Below, piece after piece: positions 19,881 to 28,959 of a DNA stretch of 64,000 nucleotides. Within the stretch, counting starts at the first letter, position 1; each line of letters begins with the position of its first letter. Source of the stretch: Colwellia echini (GTDB taxonomy: Bacteria > Pseudomonadota > Gammaproteobacteria > Enterobacterales > Alteromonadaceae); assembly GCF_002843355.2 (NCBI RefSeq), contig NZ_PJAI02000017.1:1-64000 (forward strand). Reading direction: 5' to 3'. The notes under the pieces were generated by a model that was not told the origin of the DNA, made no database searches, and saw only the letters and a list, made by a program, of their open reading frames with translations. A program made the translations under genes and the position numbers.

Positions 19881-20486
19881 GTGGCAGCAAAAACAACCCG
19901 TTTTATTACCCAAGTATTAAGTTTGATTGCGCTTTTTTCGGCAAGTCAAAGCTATGCATTAGAAGGTTCAGTGCAATTACAAAAACCTAACCAAGATAAA
20001 AGCTATGGTTACAGTCTGGTTCTTGGTGATGAATTTTTTAATCAAAAAGCATTTAATTGGCAGGTTAGTTATAACCGCCTTGAAAATGTCGCAATTACTG
20101 ACTTAGATGAAACGAGTCAAACTTGGGATGATGCCAATTTAGATTTCACCTTACAGACCATTGAATTAGGTTTGTCTTATCGTTATTACCCTCGCTCTTA
20201 CGACAAATTAATTAGTAGCTTAATGATTGAGTTTCAAGTGGCTGCTGCAGTTAATTTGAGTGAACACAAACTTGTTTTTAGACCAACTTTAGACCGTGAT
20301 GATATTTACTTTGCTAATCAGGGGGATATCAACCCTGTTATGTCAGTTATGCTGCAAAAAAGTTTTACTAAAAACTCAGCCATACAACTAGGCTTAAAGT
20401 ATTACCCGAGCTATTCAGACTTTGGCAGCATTAGTACTTTGTACCTTGGCTATAATTATCGTTTTGGTCGCCAAATAGGTTACTAA
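19881..20486 (+). CDS. Small outer-membrane beta-barrel-like protein, unidentified
   Basis: A 201-residue exported protein starting at GTG, with AGGAG 9 nt upstream. The signal peptide (about 1-26, ends QSYA) is followed by alternating polar/hydrophobic strands (FNWQVSYNRLENVAI, LQTIELGLSYRYYPRSY, FGSISTLYLGYNYRFGRQIGY). The last residues form a beta-signal-like aromatic end. This suggests a small barrel of perhaps eight strands in the outer membrane. I recognise no family. A ~198-bp repeat element begins 6 bp after its stop codon. Confidence 0.7.
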   Translation: MAAKTTRFITQVLSLIALFSASQSYALEGSVQLQKPNQDKSYGYSLVLGDEFFNQKAFNWQVSYNRLENVAITDLDETSQTWDDANLDFTLQTIELGLSYRYYPRSYDKLISSLMIEFQVAAAVNLSEHKLVFRPTLDRDDIYFANQGDINPVMSVMLQKSFTKNSAIQLGLKYYPSYSDFGSISTLYLGYNYRFGRQIGY

Positions 20487-20492
20487 GTTAAG

Positions 20493-20690
20493 TAATTTGA
20501 GTTCGGAATAAGCAAGGTGCTACAACAGCCTTATTTATCCGTATTTCTTCGTTAAGAAAACTCCCAATAACTCGTTATTGGCTTCGCTTTCTCGCCTTGG
20601 ACTACGAATAACTAAAACGATTGTAGATGCGCGACTACAAATAGTTGGTTTTGTTTTACTGTACTATTTCATTATCCCGATCTCAGATTA
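20493..20690. repeat. MITE-like element, copy A (198 bp)
   Basis: Ends are TAATTTGAGTTCGGAATAA (20493-20511) and TTATCCCGATCTCAGATTA (20672-20690), which are 16/19 inverted repeats of each other. The interior is nearly identical to the copy at 30143, including the palindrome CCAATAAC-TC-GTTATTGG and flanking arms CTACAACAG / GATTGTAG. It has no coding capacity. TA at both ends fits insertion at a TA target. It begins 6 bp behind the stop codon of the gene at 19881. Confidence 0.9.
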
Positions 20691-20792
20691 AGTAACACTG
20701 ACGTCCATTAAAGTTTTATCTTTTGGAATTGTTGCCGATAACAACTAACTGACAAAAATTTTCACCCTATTTCCCTCACTTTGGAGAAGCGT

Positions 20793-23700
20793 GTGTTGAA
20801 GTATAAAATACGTAGCTTTAAATTTTTAATTATCTTGTCACTGTTAATCAGTAGTCATGCTTTTGCCGTTGATACCGACGGTGATGGCTACGATGATTCC
20901 GTCGATAAATTCCCTAATGATCCCTTAGAGTGGCTTGATACCGATCTTGATGGCATTGGTAATAATAGCGACGATGATATTGATGGTGATGGACTCACAA
21001 ACGATATTGATAATAACGATGATGGCGACTTGGCGATAGATATTTACGATCCCCTGCCAAATGATCCCAGTGAGTGGTTAGATACCGATCAAGACGGTTT
21101 AGGTAATAATACTGACACCGATGATGATAATGATGGCGTACCCGATGCACTTGATGTATTTCCACTTAACGCATTAGAAAGTTTAGATACCGATCTTGAT
21201 GGTATCGGTAATAACGCCGACAGTGATGATGACGGTGACGGCGTACTTGATGTTTATGATCAATTCCCCCTTGACCCTCTTGAATACTTAGATACCGACC
21301 TAGATGGTATTGGCAATAATGCCGATAATGATGATGATGGTGATGGCGTTAATGATGCCGATGATACCTTCCCACTTGACTTCAATGTTAATGCTGACCT
21401 TGATGGTGATGGGATTGGTAATGCACAAGATCCAGATATTGACGGCGATGGCATTGTGAATACCTTTGATATTTTTCCTTATGACAATACCGAATGGTTT
21501 GATACCGACGGTGACAGTATAGGAAATAATACCGATGACGACGATGACGGAGACGGTATCCTTGATACTTTAGACGCATTACCGCTTGATCCTTTAGAAA
21601 GTATTGATACGGACAACGATGGCATTGGTAATAATGCCGATGATGATGATGACGGTGATGGTGTTTCAGATGATCTTGATGCTTGTCCGTTAGATCCGCT
21701 TGAACGTCTTGATACCGATATTGATGGTATATGTGACGGGGTTGATACTGACGATGATGGTGACGGCAGCTTAGATATTAATGATGCTTTTCCGCTTAAT
21801 TCTCTCGAATGGCTCGATACTGACAATGATGGTTTAGGCGACAACAGTGATAACGATATAGATGGTGATGGTATCGGTAATGCGTCAGACGCTTTTCCTT
21901 TGGATCCAAGCGAATATTTAGATACAGATCTCGACGGTACTGGTAACAATGCTGATCTAGATGATGATGCTGATGGTGTACTTGATAGTCTTGATGCTTT
22001 CCCACTTGATTCTACGGAATCAGTAGACACTGATGGCGATGGCATTGGTAATAATGCCGACCCTGATGATGATGATGACGGTATTGTTGACGCGGATGAT
22101 GCTTTTCCGTTAGATCTGTTAGAGGATCGTGATAGCGATGGCGATGGTATTGGTAATAATACCGATCCTGATGATGACACTCACGCCACAACTGGTGTTG
22201 GCGATAATGTGTTAGACGCTAATGATGCTTTCCCTTTTAATCCACTTGAGTGGAATGATAATGACGGTGATGGTATTGGTGATAATAGCGACTCTGATGA
22301 TGACACTCATTATGTGACCCTAGTTGGCGATGGTTTTCCTGATCTTGTTGATGCGTTTCCTTTTGATGCCAGTGAATGGCTAGATAGTGATAATGATGGC
22401 ACTGGTAATAACGCTGATAACGATGATGATAACGATGGCGTTTTAGATGGCGATGATATTTATCCATTAAATTCAGCTGAGCAGTACGACAGTGATGGCG
22501 ATGGCGTTGGCGATAATAGCGATAGTGATGATGATAATGATGGTTTCGCTGATGCAATAGATGCCTTTAAAAATGATCCTCTTGAATGGTTTGACACTGA
22601 CGACGATGGCGTTGGCAATAACGCGGATTTAGATGACGATGGTGATAGTCGTCCAGATAATATCGACTTATTTCCTCTTGATGCAACAGAATGGCAAGAT
22701 TCAGATAACGATGGCATAGGCGATAATGCCGATGCAGACGATGATAATGATGGCATTAGAGATATTGATGACGCATTTCCATTTAATCCTATTGAATCGG
22801 TAGATACCGACGGTGATGGCTTAGGTAATATATTAGACACAGATGATGATAATGATGGTTTTTTAGATTTTGAAGACCAAATGCCATTTGATGCAAATGA
22901 ACGATTTGATACCGATGGTGACTTAATTGGTAATAATGCTGATTTGGATGATGATGGTGACGGCATGAGTGATGTTTTTGAATTGCTTCATAACTTTGAT
23001 CCATTAAATAAAGATGATGGCTTGTTAGACACTGACTTTGATGGGGTGAGTAACCTTGCTGAAGCATTAGCTGGAACTAATCCGTTAAATGATGATTACG
23101 CGCCAATTATTACGCCGCCTCAAGCTGTGCACATTAACGCAGAGCATACTTATACAATGCTCGATATTAATCGTTTAATCGAATTAACTAATATTACAGT
23201 ACGTGATGGTCTTGATGGCAGAAATTGTTGTGGCTTAACCGCACTTGGTTTTGAAACTGGCGCTAAAAATGTTAGCTCAGGTTTAGTTTCAATACTTTGG
23301 CGAGCAGTTGATAATGCAGGTAATATTGCCACAACAGCGCAAACCTTAAATATTCATCCGTTGGTGAATTTTAGCTCAGCGCAAACGGTTGCTGAAGGCG
23401 GCGTAGCAAAAGTGTCTGTAGTTTTATCAGGCCAAGCTCCTTCATACCCAGTTACTATTCCGTTAACTATTACAGGCAGTGTTGATGAAGCTGATTATAC
23501 TATGGCTGATAATCACATAGTGATTGAACAAGGCGTATTAGGTTCTATTGACATTGCTCTCAATACCGACTTTCAATTAGAAGGAGATGAAACCTTAATT
23601 GTAAGCTTTGAGCAGGGCGTTAATGCAGGCGTACACCAGTCACATGTAATTACCGTATCAGAAGATAATGTTGCGCCGAGTATCAATTTAACGCTTTGGC

Positions 23701-24782
23701 AAAAAGGTATTCAAGTACCGAGTGTGGCTAAAAATGATGGTGAGGTGACGGTTGAGTTATCAATTACCGATAGTAATATTTTAGACACGCATCAAATTGA
23801 TTGGAAAATTCCAGATTATTTAGCCGCAGTACAATCGGGCGATGAATTGCAGTGGGTTTTTCCTGTAGAAAATGTAACTATTCCTGATGAAAACAAAGGG
23901 CTGATCAATATTAGTGTCACTGTTACCGACAGCGGAAATACCACCAATAGTGGAACGCAAGAACTGTCACAAACTAAGCACCTTTATATTCCGTTGTTGG
24001 CAACTCAGCAAACGTTACGGGGGTTAGATACCGACAGAGATGGTATTAATGACAATATTGAAGGTTTTAGTGATGAAGATCTAGACGGTTTGCCGGCCTA
24101 TATGGATAATTCAACAATTCCATACTTACAACCATTACATGTTAATGCAGCTGTGGTTAAATTAGCTGAAACTGAACCAGGTTTACAGTTAAAATTAGGT
24201 AAATTTGCGCTTCACCAAAGCTCAGATGGCGTACAGCTAACTCAACAAGAGCTAACGAATACAGGGTTGGTTGAGCAAGATACTTTGGTGAATACTATGG
24301 GCTATTTTGATTTTGAAATTCATAACATTACACCATTTGGTCGCTCAGTTGCTATTGTTTTACCATTAAGCCAAGCTATTAAAGATTATGCGGTTTACCG
24401 TAAAGTAAATAGTGATTTACAATGGAGCGACTTTGTTGAAGACAGTCAAAACGTTATTGCTACAAGCTTACCAGTCAATGGTGTTTGTCCGCCGCCGCAC
24501 AGCGATCTTTATCAAGTGGGTTTAAATATTGGTGATACTTGTTTAAAACTATTGATTGAAGATGGTGGCGCTAATGATGCTGATGGCATTGCTAATGGTG
24601 TAATTGATGATCCAGGCGGCATTGCGGTGATTGACAATAATACAATTTCTCTTGATGTAACTCCTGAAAAATCAAGCAGTGGTAGTACCTCAATATTAGC
24701 ATTACTTTCGTTAGCTTTATTTGCCTTGATGAGAGCACGACATCTACTGTTGGTTAGTCGTAAAGAAAATAGCAATCGGTAG
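20793..24782 (+). CDS. Giant thrombospondin type-3 repeat surface protein with Calx-beta, choice-of-anchor U and a GlyGly-CTERM-like tail
   Basis: A 1329-residue exported protein. A signal peptide (about 1-25, ends HAFA) is followed by about 19 repeats of 37-39 residues built on DTDGDGIGNNAD...DAFPLDPLE (about 26-760). These Asp-rich calcium-binding thrombospondin type-3 repeats end in an EF-hand-like DTDFDGVSNLAEALAGTNP. Then come a Calx-beta domain (about 855-960), another Asp-rich piece (LDTDRDGINDNIEG), and a choice-of-anchor U-type region (GVCPPPHSDLYQVG ... EDGGANDADGIANGVIDDPGG). The tail is SSSGSTS, a hydrophobic helix (about 1298-1318) and basic RAR/SRK. I start at GTG 20793, 6 nt after GGAGAA; TTG 20796 is an alternative. 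It is probably cell-surface, calcium-dependent and rhombosortase-processed (inferred). Confidence 0.88.
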   Translation: MLKYKIRSFKFLIILSLLISSHAFAVDTDGDGYDDSVDKFPNDPLEWLDTDLDGIGNNSDDDIDGDGLTNDIDNNDDGDLAIDIYDPLPNDPSEWLDTDQDGLGNNTDTDDDNDGVPDALDVFPLNALESLDTDLDGIGNNADSDDDGDGVLDVYDQFPLDPLEYLDTDLDGIGNNADNDDDGDGVNDADDTFPLDFNVNADLDGDGIGNAQDPDIDGDGIVNTFDIFPYDNTEWFDTDGDSIGNNTDDDDDGDGILDTLDALPLDPLESIDTDNDGIGNNADDDDDGDGVSDDLDACPLDPLERLDTDIDGICDGVDTDDDGDGSLDINDAFPLNSLEWLDTDNDGLGDNSDNDIDGDGIGNASDAFPLDPSEYLDTDLDGTGNNADLDDDADGVLDSLDAFPLDSTESVDTDGDGIGNNADPDDDDDGIVDADDAFPLDLLEDRDSDGDGIGNNTDPDDDTHATTGVGDNVLDANDAFPFNPLEWNDNDGDGIGDNSDSDDDTHYVTLVGDGFPDLVDAFPFDASEWLDSDNDGTGNNADNDDDNDGVLDGDDIYPLNSAEQYDSDGDGVGDNSDSDDDNDGFADAIDAFKNDPLEWFDTDDDGVGNNADLDDDGDSRPDNIDLFPLDATEWQDSDNDGIGDNADADDDNDGIRDIDDAFPFNPIESVDTDGDGLGNILDTDDDNDGFLDFEDQMPFDANERFDTDGDLIGNNADLDDDGDGMSDVFELLHNFDPLNKDDGLLDTDFDGVSNLAEALAGTNPLNDDYAPIITPPQAVHINAEHTYTMLDINRLIELTNITVRDGLDGRNCCGLTALGFETGAKNVSSGLVSILWRAVDNAGNIATTAQTLNIHPLVNFSSAQTVAEGGVAKVSVVLSGQAPSYPVTIPLTITGSVDEADYTMADNHIVIEQGVLGSIDIALNTDFQLEGDETLIVSFEQGVNAGVHQSHVITVSEDNVAPSINLTLWQKGIQVPSVAKNDGEVTVELSITDSNILDTHQIDWKIPDYLAAVQSGDELQWVFPVENVTIPDENKGLINISVTVTDSGNTTNSGTQELSQTKHLYIPLLATQQTLRGLDTDRDGINDNIEGFSDEDLDGLPAYMDNSTIPYLQPLHVNAAVVKLAETEPGLQLKLGKFALHQSSDGVQLTQQELTNTGLVEQDTLVNTMGYFDFEIHNITPFGRSVAIVLPLSQAIKDYAVYRKVNSDLQWSDFVEDSQNVIATSLPVNGVCPPPHSDLYQVGLNIGDTCLKLLIEDGGANDADGIANGVIDDPGGIAVIDNNTISLDVTPEKSSSGSTSILALLSLALFALMRARHLLLVSRKENSNR

Positions 24783-25173
24783 TAGCCATTGATAGTAGTT
24801 ATCAATAGTGCTAATTAAGAGCAGTTATCAATATTAGTTAGAAATAGTAGTTATCAATAAAGGGTTTGTTAACAGGAAATTAAAAGTTGAACGACTAAGT
24901 AGCCGTTATAACTAATTACTTATAGCGCTCACAGGTTAGCTTAATAACTGATCATTTAAGTTAAAATTATCAGTTATTAAGCGTAGATCACCGATAAATC
25001 ATTTTTTTTGTTGAATCCTTGTCATATTCTTGGTCAAATGACGCCCATAGTCATAAATAATTAATATTAGTTATTTAGCTGCATGTCTCATCAGACCCTT
25101 GATGAATTTAACGTCATGCTGCGCAAGATAACCTAGACACATAACCAAGACAAAATAAGCAATAGTCATCTAA
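24783..25173. other. 391-bp region upstream of oleA
   Basis: It begins with degenerate TAGTAGTTATCAATA-type repeats (24784-24860). At 24939-24952 and 24969-24982 is a perfect 14-bp inverted repeat (GCTTAATAACTGAT / ATCAGTTATTAAGC, 16-nt loop). The oleA promoter must lie after that. TTGGTCAAATGAC near 25030 and the ATAAATAATTAATATTAG tract near 25053 are candidate regulatory sequence, with no motif I can name. Confidence 0.45.
24939..24982. promoter_or_regulatory. 14-bp perfect inverted repeat upstream of oleA
   Basis: Arms GCTTAATAACTGAT and ATCAGTTATTAAGC enclose 16 nt. No immediate T run follows (T8 begins about 20 nt later), so it could be either a weak terminator for the repeat-protein gene or an operator for the ole genes. 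Confidence 0.4.
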
Positions 25174-26223
25174 ATGAAATATTCCCGCGTATTTATTAAT
25201 AGCTTATCGTATGAACTGGCACCTGAAGTTGTCACCAGCGTAGAGCTAGAATCTCGTTTAACTCCTTTATATCAAAAGTTTCGTATCCCAATGGGACAAT
25301 TAACCGCATTAACTGGTATTGATGAACGCCGTTGGTGGCCAGCAGACCATATTCTTTCTGATGGCGCAATTGTTGCTGCAGAAAAAACAATGCAAGAAAC
25401 AGGTATTGATGTTGCTGATATAGGTGCGGTTGTTTACACCGGTGTTTGTCGTGATCAACACGAGCCAGCAACAGCTTGTCGTATAGCTGCAAAATTAGGT
25501 GTATTAAAAGACACTGCAATATATGATATTAGCAATGCGTGTTTAGGCGTGCTGTCAGGTATTTTAGATATTGCTAATCGAATTGAGCTTGGTCAAATTA
25601 AAGCTGGCTTAGTGGTTTCGTGTGAATCTGCACGTCACATAGTAGATGTAACCATTGACGATATGCTTGCCGAGCCAACGATGCAAAATTATGCTCGTTC
25701 TTTAGCTACTTTAACCGGTGGCTCTGGCGCTGTTGCGGTATTACTTACGGATGGTAGCTTTGATTTAAAAACAGATCGAAGTCACCAATTACTTGGCGCT
25801 AGCCATTTATCAGCACCTGAGCATAATAATTTATGTCAGTGGGGCTTAAAAGAAGTTGGTCCACAATTATTCCGTGAATTTATGCGTACCGATGCGGTGA
25901 GTTTACTCAAAGAAGGTGTTTCTTTAGCAAAAGATACTTGGGAACATTTTTTATCGCAACGCGAATGGGTTGAAACACAAGTTGATAAAGTTATTTGTCA
26001 TCAAGTTGGTGCAGCTAACCAAAAGCAAGTATTAACTGCTTTAGGGATTTCTAAAGAAAAAGAATTTCCAACCTACCAAAAACTAGGCAATATGGGCACA
26101 GTTTCATTACCGGTTACCGCGGCAATGGCGCATGATCAAGGCTTTTTACAAAAAGGTGATAATGTTAGCTTTTTAGGTATAGGCAGTGGCTTAAACTGCA
26201 TGATGTTGGGGCTTAAGTGGTAA
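25174..26223 (+). CDS. oleA: OleA, thiolase-fold acyl-CoA condensing enzyme
   Basis: Joins two fatty acyl-CoAs head to head to a 2-alkyl-3-ketoacid, the first step of long-chain olefin synthesis. At 349 residues it has OleA length. It has the FabH/thiolase fold with catalytic Cys123 in SNACLGVLSG, His276 in ICHQVGAANQ and Asn306 in LGNMGTVS; the N-terminal GIDERRWWP is typical of OleA. First of four adjacent plus-strand genes oleA-B-C-D. No strong ribosome site is visible before ATG 25174. The product chain length cannot be read from sequence; in Colwellia and Shewanella the known product is a polyunsaturated C31 hydrocarbon. Confidence 0.95.
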   Translation: MKYSRVFINSLSYELAPEVVTSVELESRLTPLYQKFRIPMGQLTALTGIDERRWWPADHILSDGAIVAAEKTMQETGIDVADIGAVVYTGVCRDQHEPATACRIAAKLGVLKDTAIYDISNACLGVLSGILDIANRIELGQIKAGLVVSCESARHIVDVTIDDMLAEPTMQNYARSLATLTGGSGAVAVLLTDGSFDLKTDRSHQLLGASHLSAPEHNNLCQWGLKEVGPQLFREFMRTDAVSLLKEGVSLAKDTWEHFLSQREWVETQVDKVICHQVGAANQKQVLTALGISKEKEFPTYQKLGNMGTVSLPVTAAMAHDQGFLQKGDNVSFLGIGSGLNCMMLGLKW

Positions 26224-26225
26224 AT

Positions 26226-27125
26226 ATGACTAATTTAGAGAATCACTCGCCGTTTAAAGCTAATTACATTAACCGTAATGGTCATCAATATCATTATGTC
26301 AATGAAGGGCAAGGCTCTCCTGTGGTTATGGTGCATGGCAACCCCAGTTGGTCGTATTATTACCGTAATCTTGTTAGCCAATTAAGTGAAAATCATCAAT
26401 GTATTGTTCCTGATCATATCGGTTGCGGTTTATCAGATAAACCTGATGATGAAGGTTATGATTACACCTTAGCTAATCGTATAGATGACTTAGACGCTTT
26501 ACTTGAGCATTTAAACGTAAACGAAAATATTACCCTGGTTGTACATGACTGGGGCGGAATGATTGGTATGGGCTATGCGGCTCGATATCCTGAACGTATT
26601 AAACGTTTAGTTATATTAAATACAGCAGCTTTTCATTTACCAAAAACTAAAAAGCTACCACCTGCTTTGTGGTTAGGTCGCAATACGTTTATTGGTACTG
26701 TGCTGGTGCGTGGCTTTAATGCATTTTCTGGAATCGCTTCTTGTATTGGTGTTAAGCGTAAGCCAATGCCTAAAGCAGTGCGTGAAGCTTATGTTGCGCC
26801 ATTTAACTCATGGAAAAATCGCATATCTACTTTACGATTTATTCAAGATATACCGCTTAAAGAAGGCGACAGAAACTACCAATTGGTTTCCGATATTAGC
26901 GATAGTTTAGAAAATTTTAATAAATTACCAATGCTTATTTGTTGGGGATTAAAAGATTTTGTTTTTGATAAACATTTTCTAGATGTTTGGCAGCAACGCT
27001 TCCCAGAAGCAAAAGTACATGCTTTTGATGATTGCGGACATTACATTTTAGAAGACGCTGCTGATGAAGTAGTGCCGTTAATTAATGAGTTTATCAAATC
27101 AACAGAAGTACAACTTACAAAATAG
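26226..27125 (+). CDS. oleB: OleB, alpha/beta-hydrolase beta-lactone decarboxylase
   Basis: Converts the beta-lactone made by OleC to a cis-olefin and CO2. The 299 residues carry a haloalkane-dehalogenase-like alpha/beta-hydrolase core: HGNPSWSYYYRNL near residue 37, the nucleophile Asp108 in VVHDWGGMIGMG, and the C-terminal histidine in DCGHYILEDA. The start is ATG 26226, 2 nt after the oleA stop. A GTG at 26217, overlapping the end of oleA, would add three residues, and the sequence does not decide between them. Separate oleB and oleC genes are the usual gammaproteobacterial arrangement; some actinobacteria fuse them. Confidence 0.93.
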   Translation: MTNLENHSPFKANYINRNGHQYHYVNEGQGSPVVMVHGNPSWSYYYRNLVSQLSENHQCIVPDHIGCGLSDKPDDEGYDYTLANRIDDLDALLEHLNVNENITLVVHDWGGMIGMGYAARYPERIKRLVILNTAAFHLPKTKKLPPALWLGRNTFIGTVLVRGFNAFSGIASCIGVKRKPMPKAVREAYVAPFNSWKNRISTLRFIQDIPLKEGDRNYQLVSDISDSLENFNKLPMLICWGLKDFVFDKHFLDVWQQRFPEAKVHAFDDCGHYILEDAADEVVPLINEFIKSTEVQLTK

Positions 27126-27183
27126 AGTTTAGACACATAAGTTTAACTTGGTAATATCTAAAAGCCCAACAGGAAACCGGAAA

Positions 27184-28959
27184 ATGATAGAAACAACTAA
27201 CTCGTCTTCCAATCAAGCTAACTTATGTCGTCATCTCGCTCATGCTGCAATAGCCACGCCAAACGCGTTAGCCGTTGCAGTACAAAAAAGCCAAAGCGGC
27301 ATACTTACCTATCAAGAAATTAATTTTGTAACCTTACATCAACGCAGCGATGAAATTGCTTATGCATTAAATGCCTATGGCATTAAATCAGGCATGAAAG
27401 CGGTGTTAATGGTAACCCCAAGTATTGATTTTTTTGCCTTAACTTTTGCTTTATTCAAAGCGGGTATTGTACCTATTTTAGTTGACCCGGGTATGGGCAT
27501 TAAAAACCTAAAGCAATGTTTTATTGAATCTGCCCCTGATGCTTTTATTGGCATTCCGAAAGCGCATATTGCCAGAATAATATTTGCGTGGGGTAAAGGC
27601 AGCGTAAAAAAATGTTTAACCGTGGGTGGAAGCTCTGTTATTGCAAAACTAGTTGCCAAGGTAATTGGTGGCGATAGCTTAGCTAACATACTTAAACGTT
27701 ATCCTCTGAATATAGAAAAAGACACAGATAATAAAGCGACTTACCCAATGGTAAAACTTGCTGATGATGCTATGTCGGCAATAATGTTTACCAGTGGCAG
27801 TACAGGTACGCCAAAAGGTGTGGTGTATAGCCATAAAATGTTTGAAGCACAAATTACTGCACTTAAAAACGATTATGCTATTGAACCCGGAGAACGTGAT
27901 TTAGCAACCTTTCCATTATTTTCATTATTTGGTCCTGCATTAGGTATGGCGTCAATTGTGCCAGATATGGATGCCAGTAAACCGATTAGAGCCAACCCTC
28001 ATTATATCTTCGCAGCTATTGAAAAATATCAATGTACTAATTTGTTTGCCAATCCCGCATTAATTGAAGTGTTAGGGCAGGCGGGGGCAAGTGATGCTCA
28101 GCAAGACAACTCAAGCGTTACAAAATTAACGAGTTTAAAGCGCGTTATATCAGCAGGTGCACCAGCAACATTGCCATCTATTGCACGATTTACTCACTTA
28201 CTTAATGATAATGTACCTATATTAACGTCTTATGGCGCTACAGAGTCGTTACCGCTAACTAAAATTGCGAGTAATGATTTACTCGAAACTAGCCATATTA
28301 CCGATAATGGTGGTGGTATATGTGTTGGCCGACCTATTAGCGGCGTTGACATTAAAATTATTAAAATTACTGAAGAGGTAATTGAGCAATGGCATGACGT
28401 TCTTGCCTTAGGCCCGAACGATATAGGCGAAATTGTCGTAAAAGGTGATATGGTCAGCCAGCAATATTATCAGCGTGACTTGGCTACTGCACAGGCAAAA
28501 ATTAAAGACTGTGATGGAGCCGATAATGTACGTCATAGAATGGGCGATTTAGGTTATTTAGATGATAACGGGCTATTGTGGATGTGTGGCCGTAAAGCAC
28601 ATCGCGTTGAAACACCGAAACAAGTTTTTTATTCTATTCCTTGTGAACGTATATTTAATACTCATAACCTCGTTAAGCGCTCTGCATTAGTTGGCGTGAA
28701 ACTGTTAAATGTTACAACGCCAGTAATATGTATAGAGCTTACCGATGAAGCGAAAAAACTACAAAAAGTAAAAAACAGTACATTTGATGAATCGAGTTTG
28801 TTCTCAGCATTAAGATCGATTGCTTTTGCTCATCAACAAACTGCAGCTATTTCACATTTTTTAATTCATGATGATTTTCCTGTTGATATTCGTCATAACG
28901 CAAAAATATTTCGTGAAAAGCTTAGCGTGTGGGCACAAGAAGAGCTAACTGATGACTGA
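27184..28959 (+). CDS. oleC: OleC, AMP-ligase-family beta-lactone synthetase
   Basis: Activates the 2-alkyl-3-hydroxyacid with ATP and closes it to a beta-lactone. The 591 residues show the adenylate-forming enzyme fold: [10 protein letters not shown] near 203-212, [11 protein letters not shown]-type A5 region ([10 protein letters not shown]), [11 protein letters not shown] and a [18 protein letters not shown] hinge region. I start at ATG 27184 ([10 protein letters not shown]), preceded by AGGAAA at 7 nt, not at the TTG 36 bp upstream. It lies 58 bp after oleB and overlaps the start of oleD by 8 nt. Confidence 0.95.
   Translation: MIETTNSSSNQANLCRHLAHAAIATPNALAVAVQKSQSGILTYQEINFVTLHQRSDEIAYALNAYGIKSGMKAVLMVTPSIDFFALTFALFKAGIVPILVDPGMGIKNLKQCFIESAPDAFIGIPKAHIARIIFAWGKGSVKKCLTVGGSSVIAKLVAKVIGGDSLANILKRYPLNIEKDTDNKATYPMVKLADDAMSAIMFTSGSTGTPKGVVYSHKMFEAQITALKNDYAIEPGERDLATFPLFSLFGPALGMASIVPDMDASKPIRANPHYIFAAIEKYQCTNLFANPALIEVLGQAGASDAQQDNSSVTKLTSLKRVISAGAPATLPSIARFTHLLNDNVPILTSYGATESLPLTKIASNDLLETSHITDNGGGICVGRPISGVDIKIIKITEEVIEQWHDVLALGPNDIGEIVVKGDMVSQQYYQRDLATAQAKIKDCDGADNVRHRMGDLGYLDDNGLLWMCGRKAHRVETPKQVFYSIPCERIFNTHNLVKRSALVGVKLLNVTTPVICIELTDEAKKLQKVKNSTFDESSLFSALRSIAFAHQQTAAISHFLIHDDFPVDIRHNAKIFREKLSVWAQEELTDD

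Noticed and set aside
21260-23067. Several long open frames antisense to the thrombospondin-repeat gene
   Set aside because: They encode Ser/Pro- or His/Tyr-repeat proteins that are simple mirror images of the GAT/GGT codon repeats. They have no ribosome sites and no domain content.
20880-23090. CRISPR-like regular repeat spacing
   Set aside because: The ~115-bp periodicity is the codon image of a protein repeat. The units are in frame and diverged, with no spacer structure.
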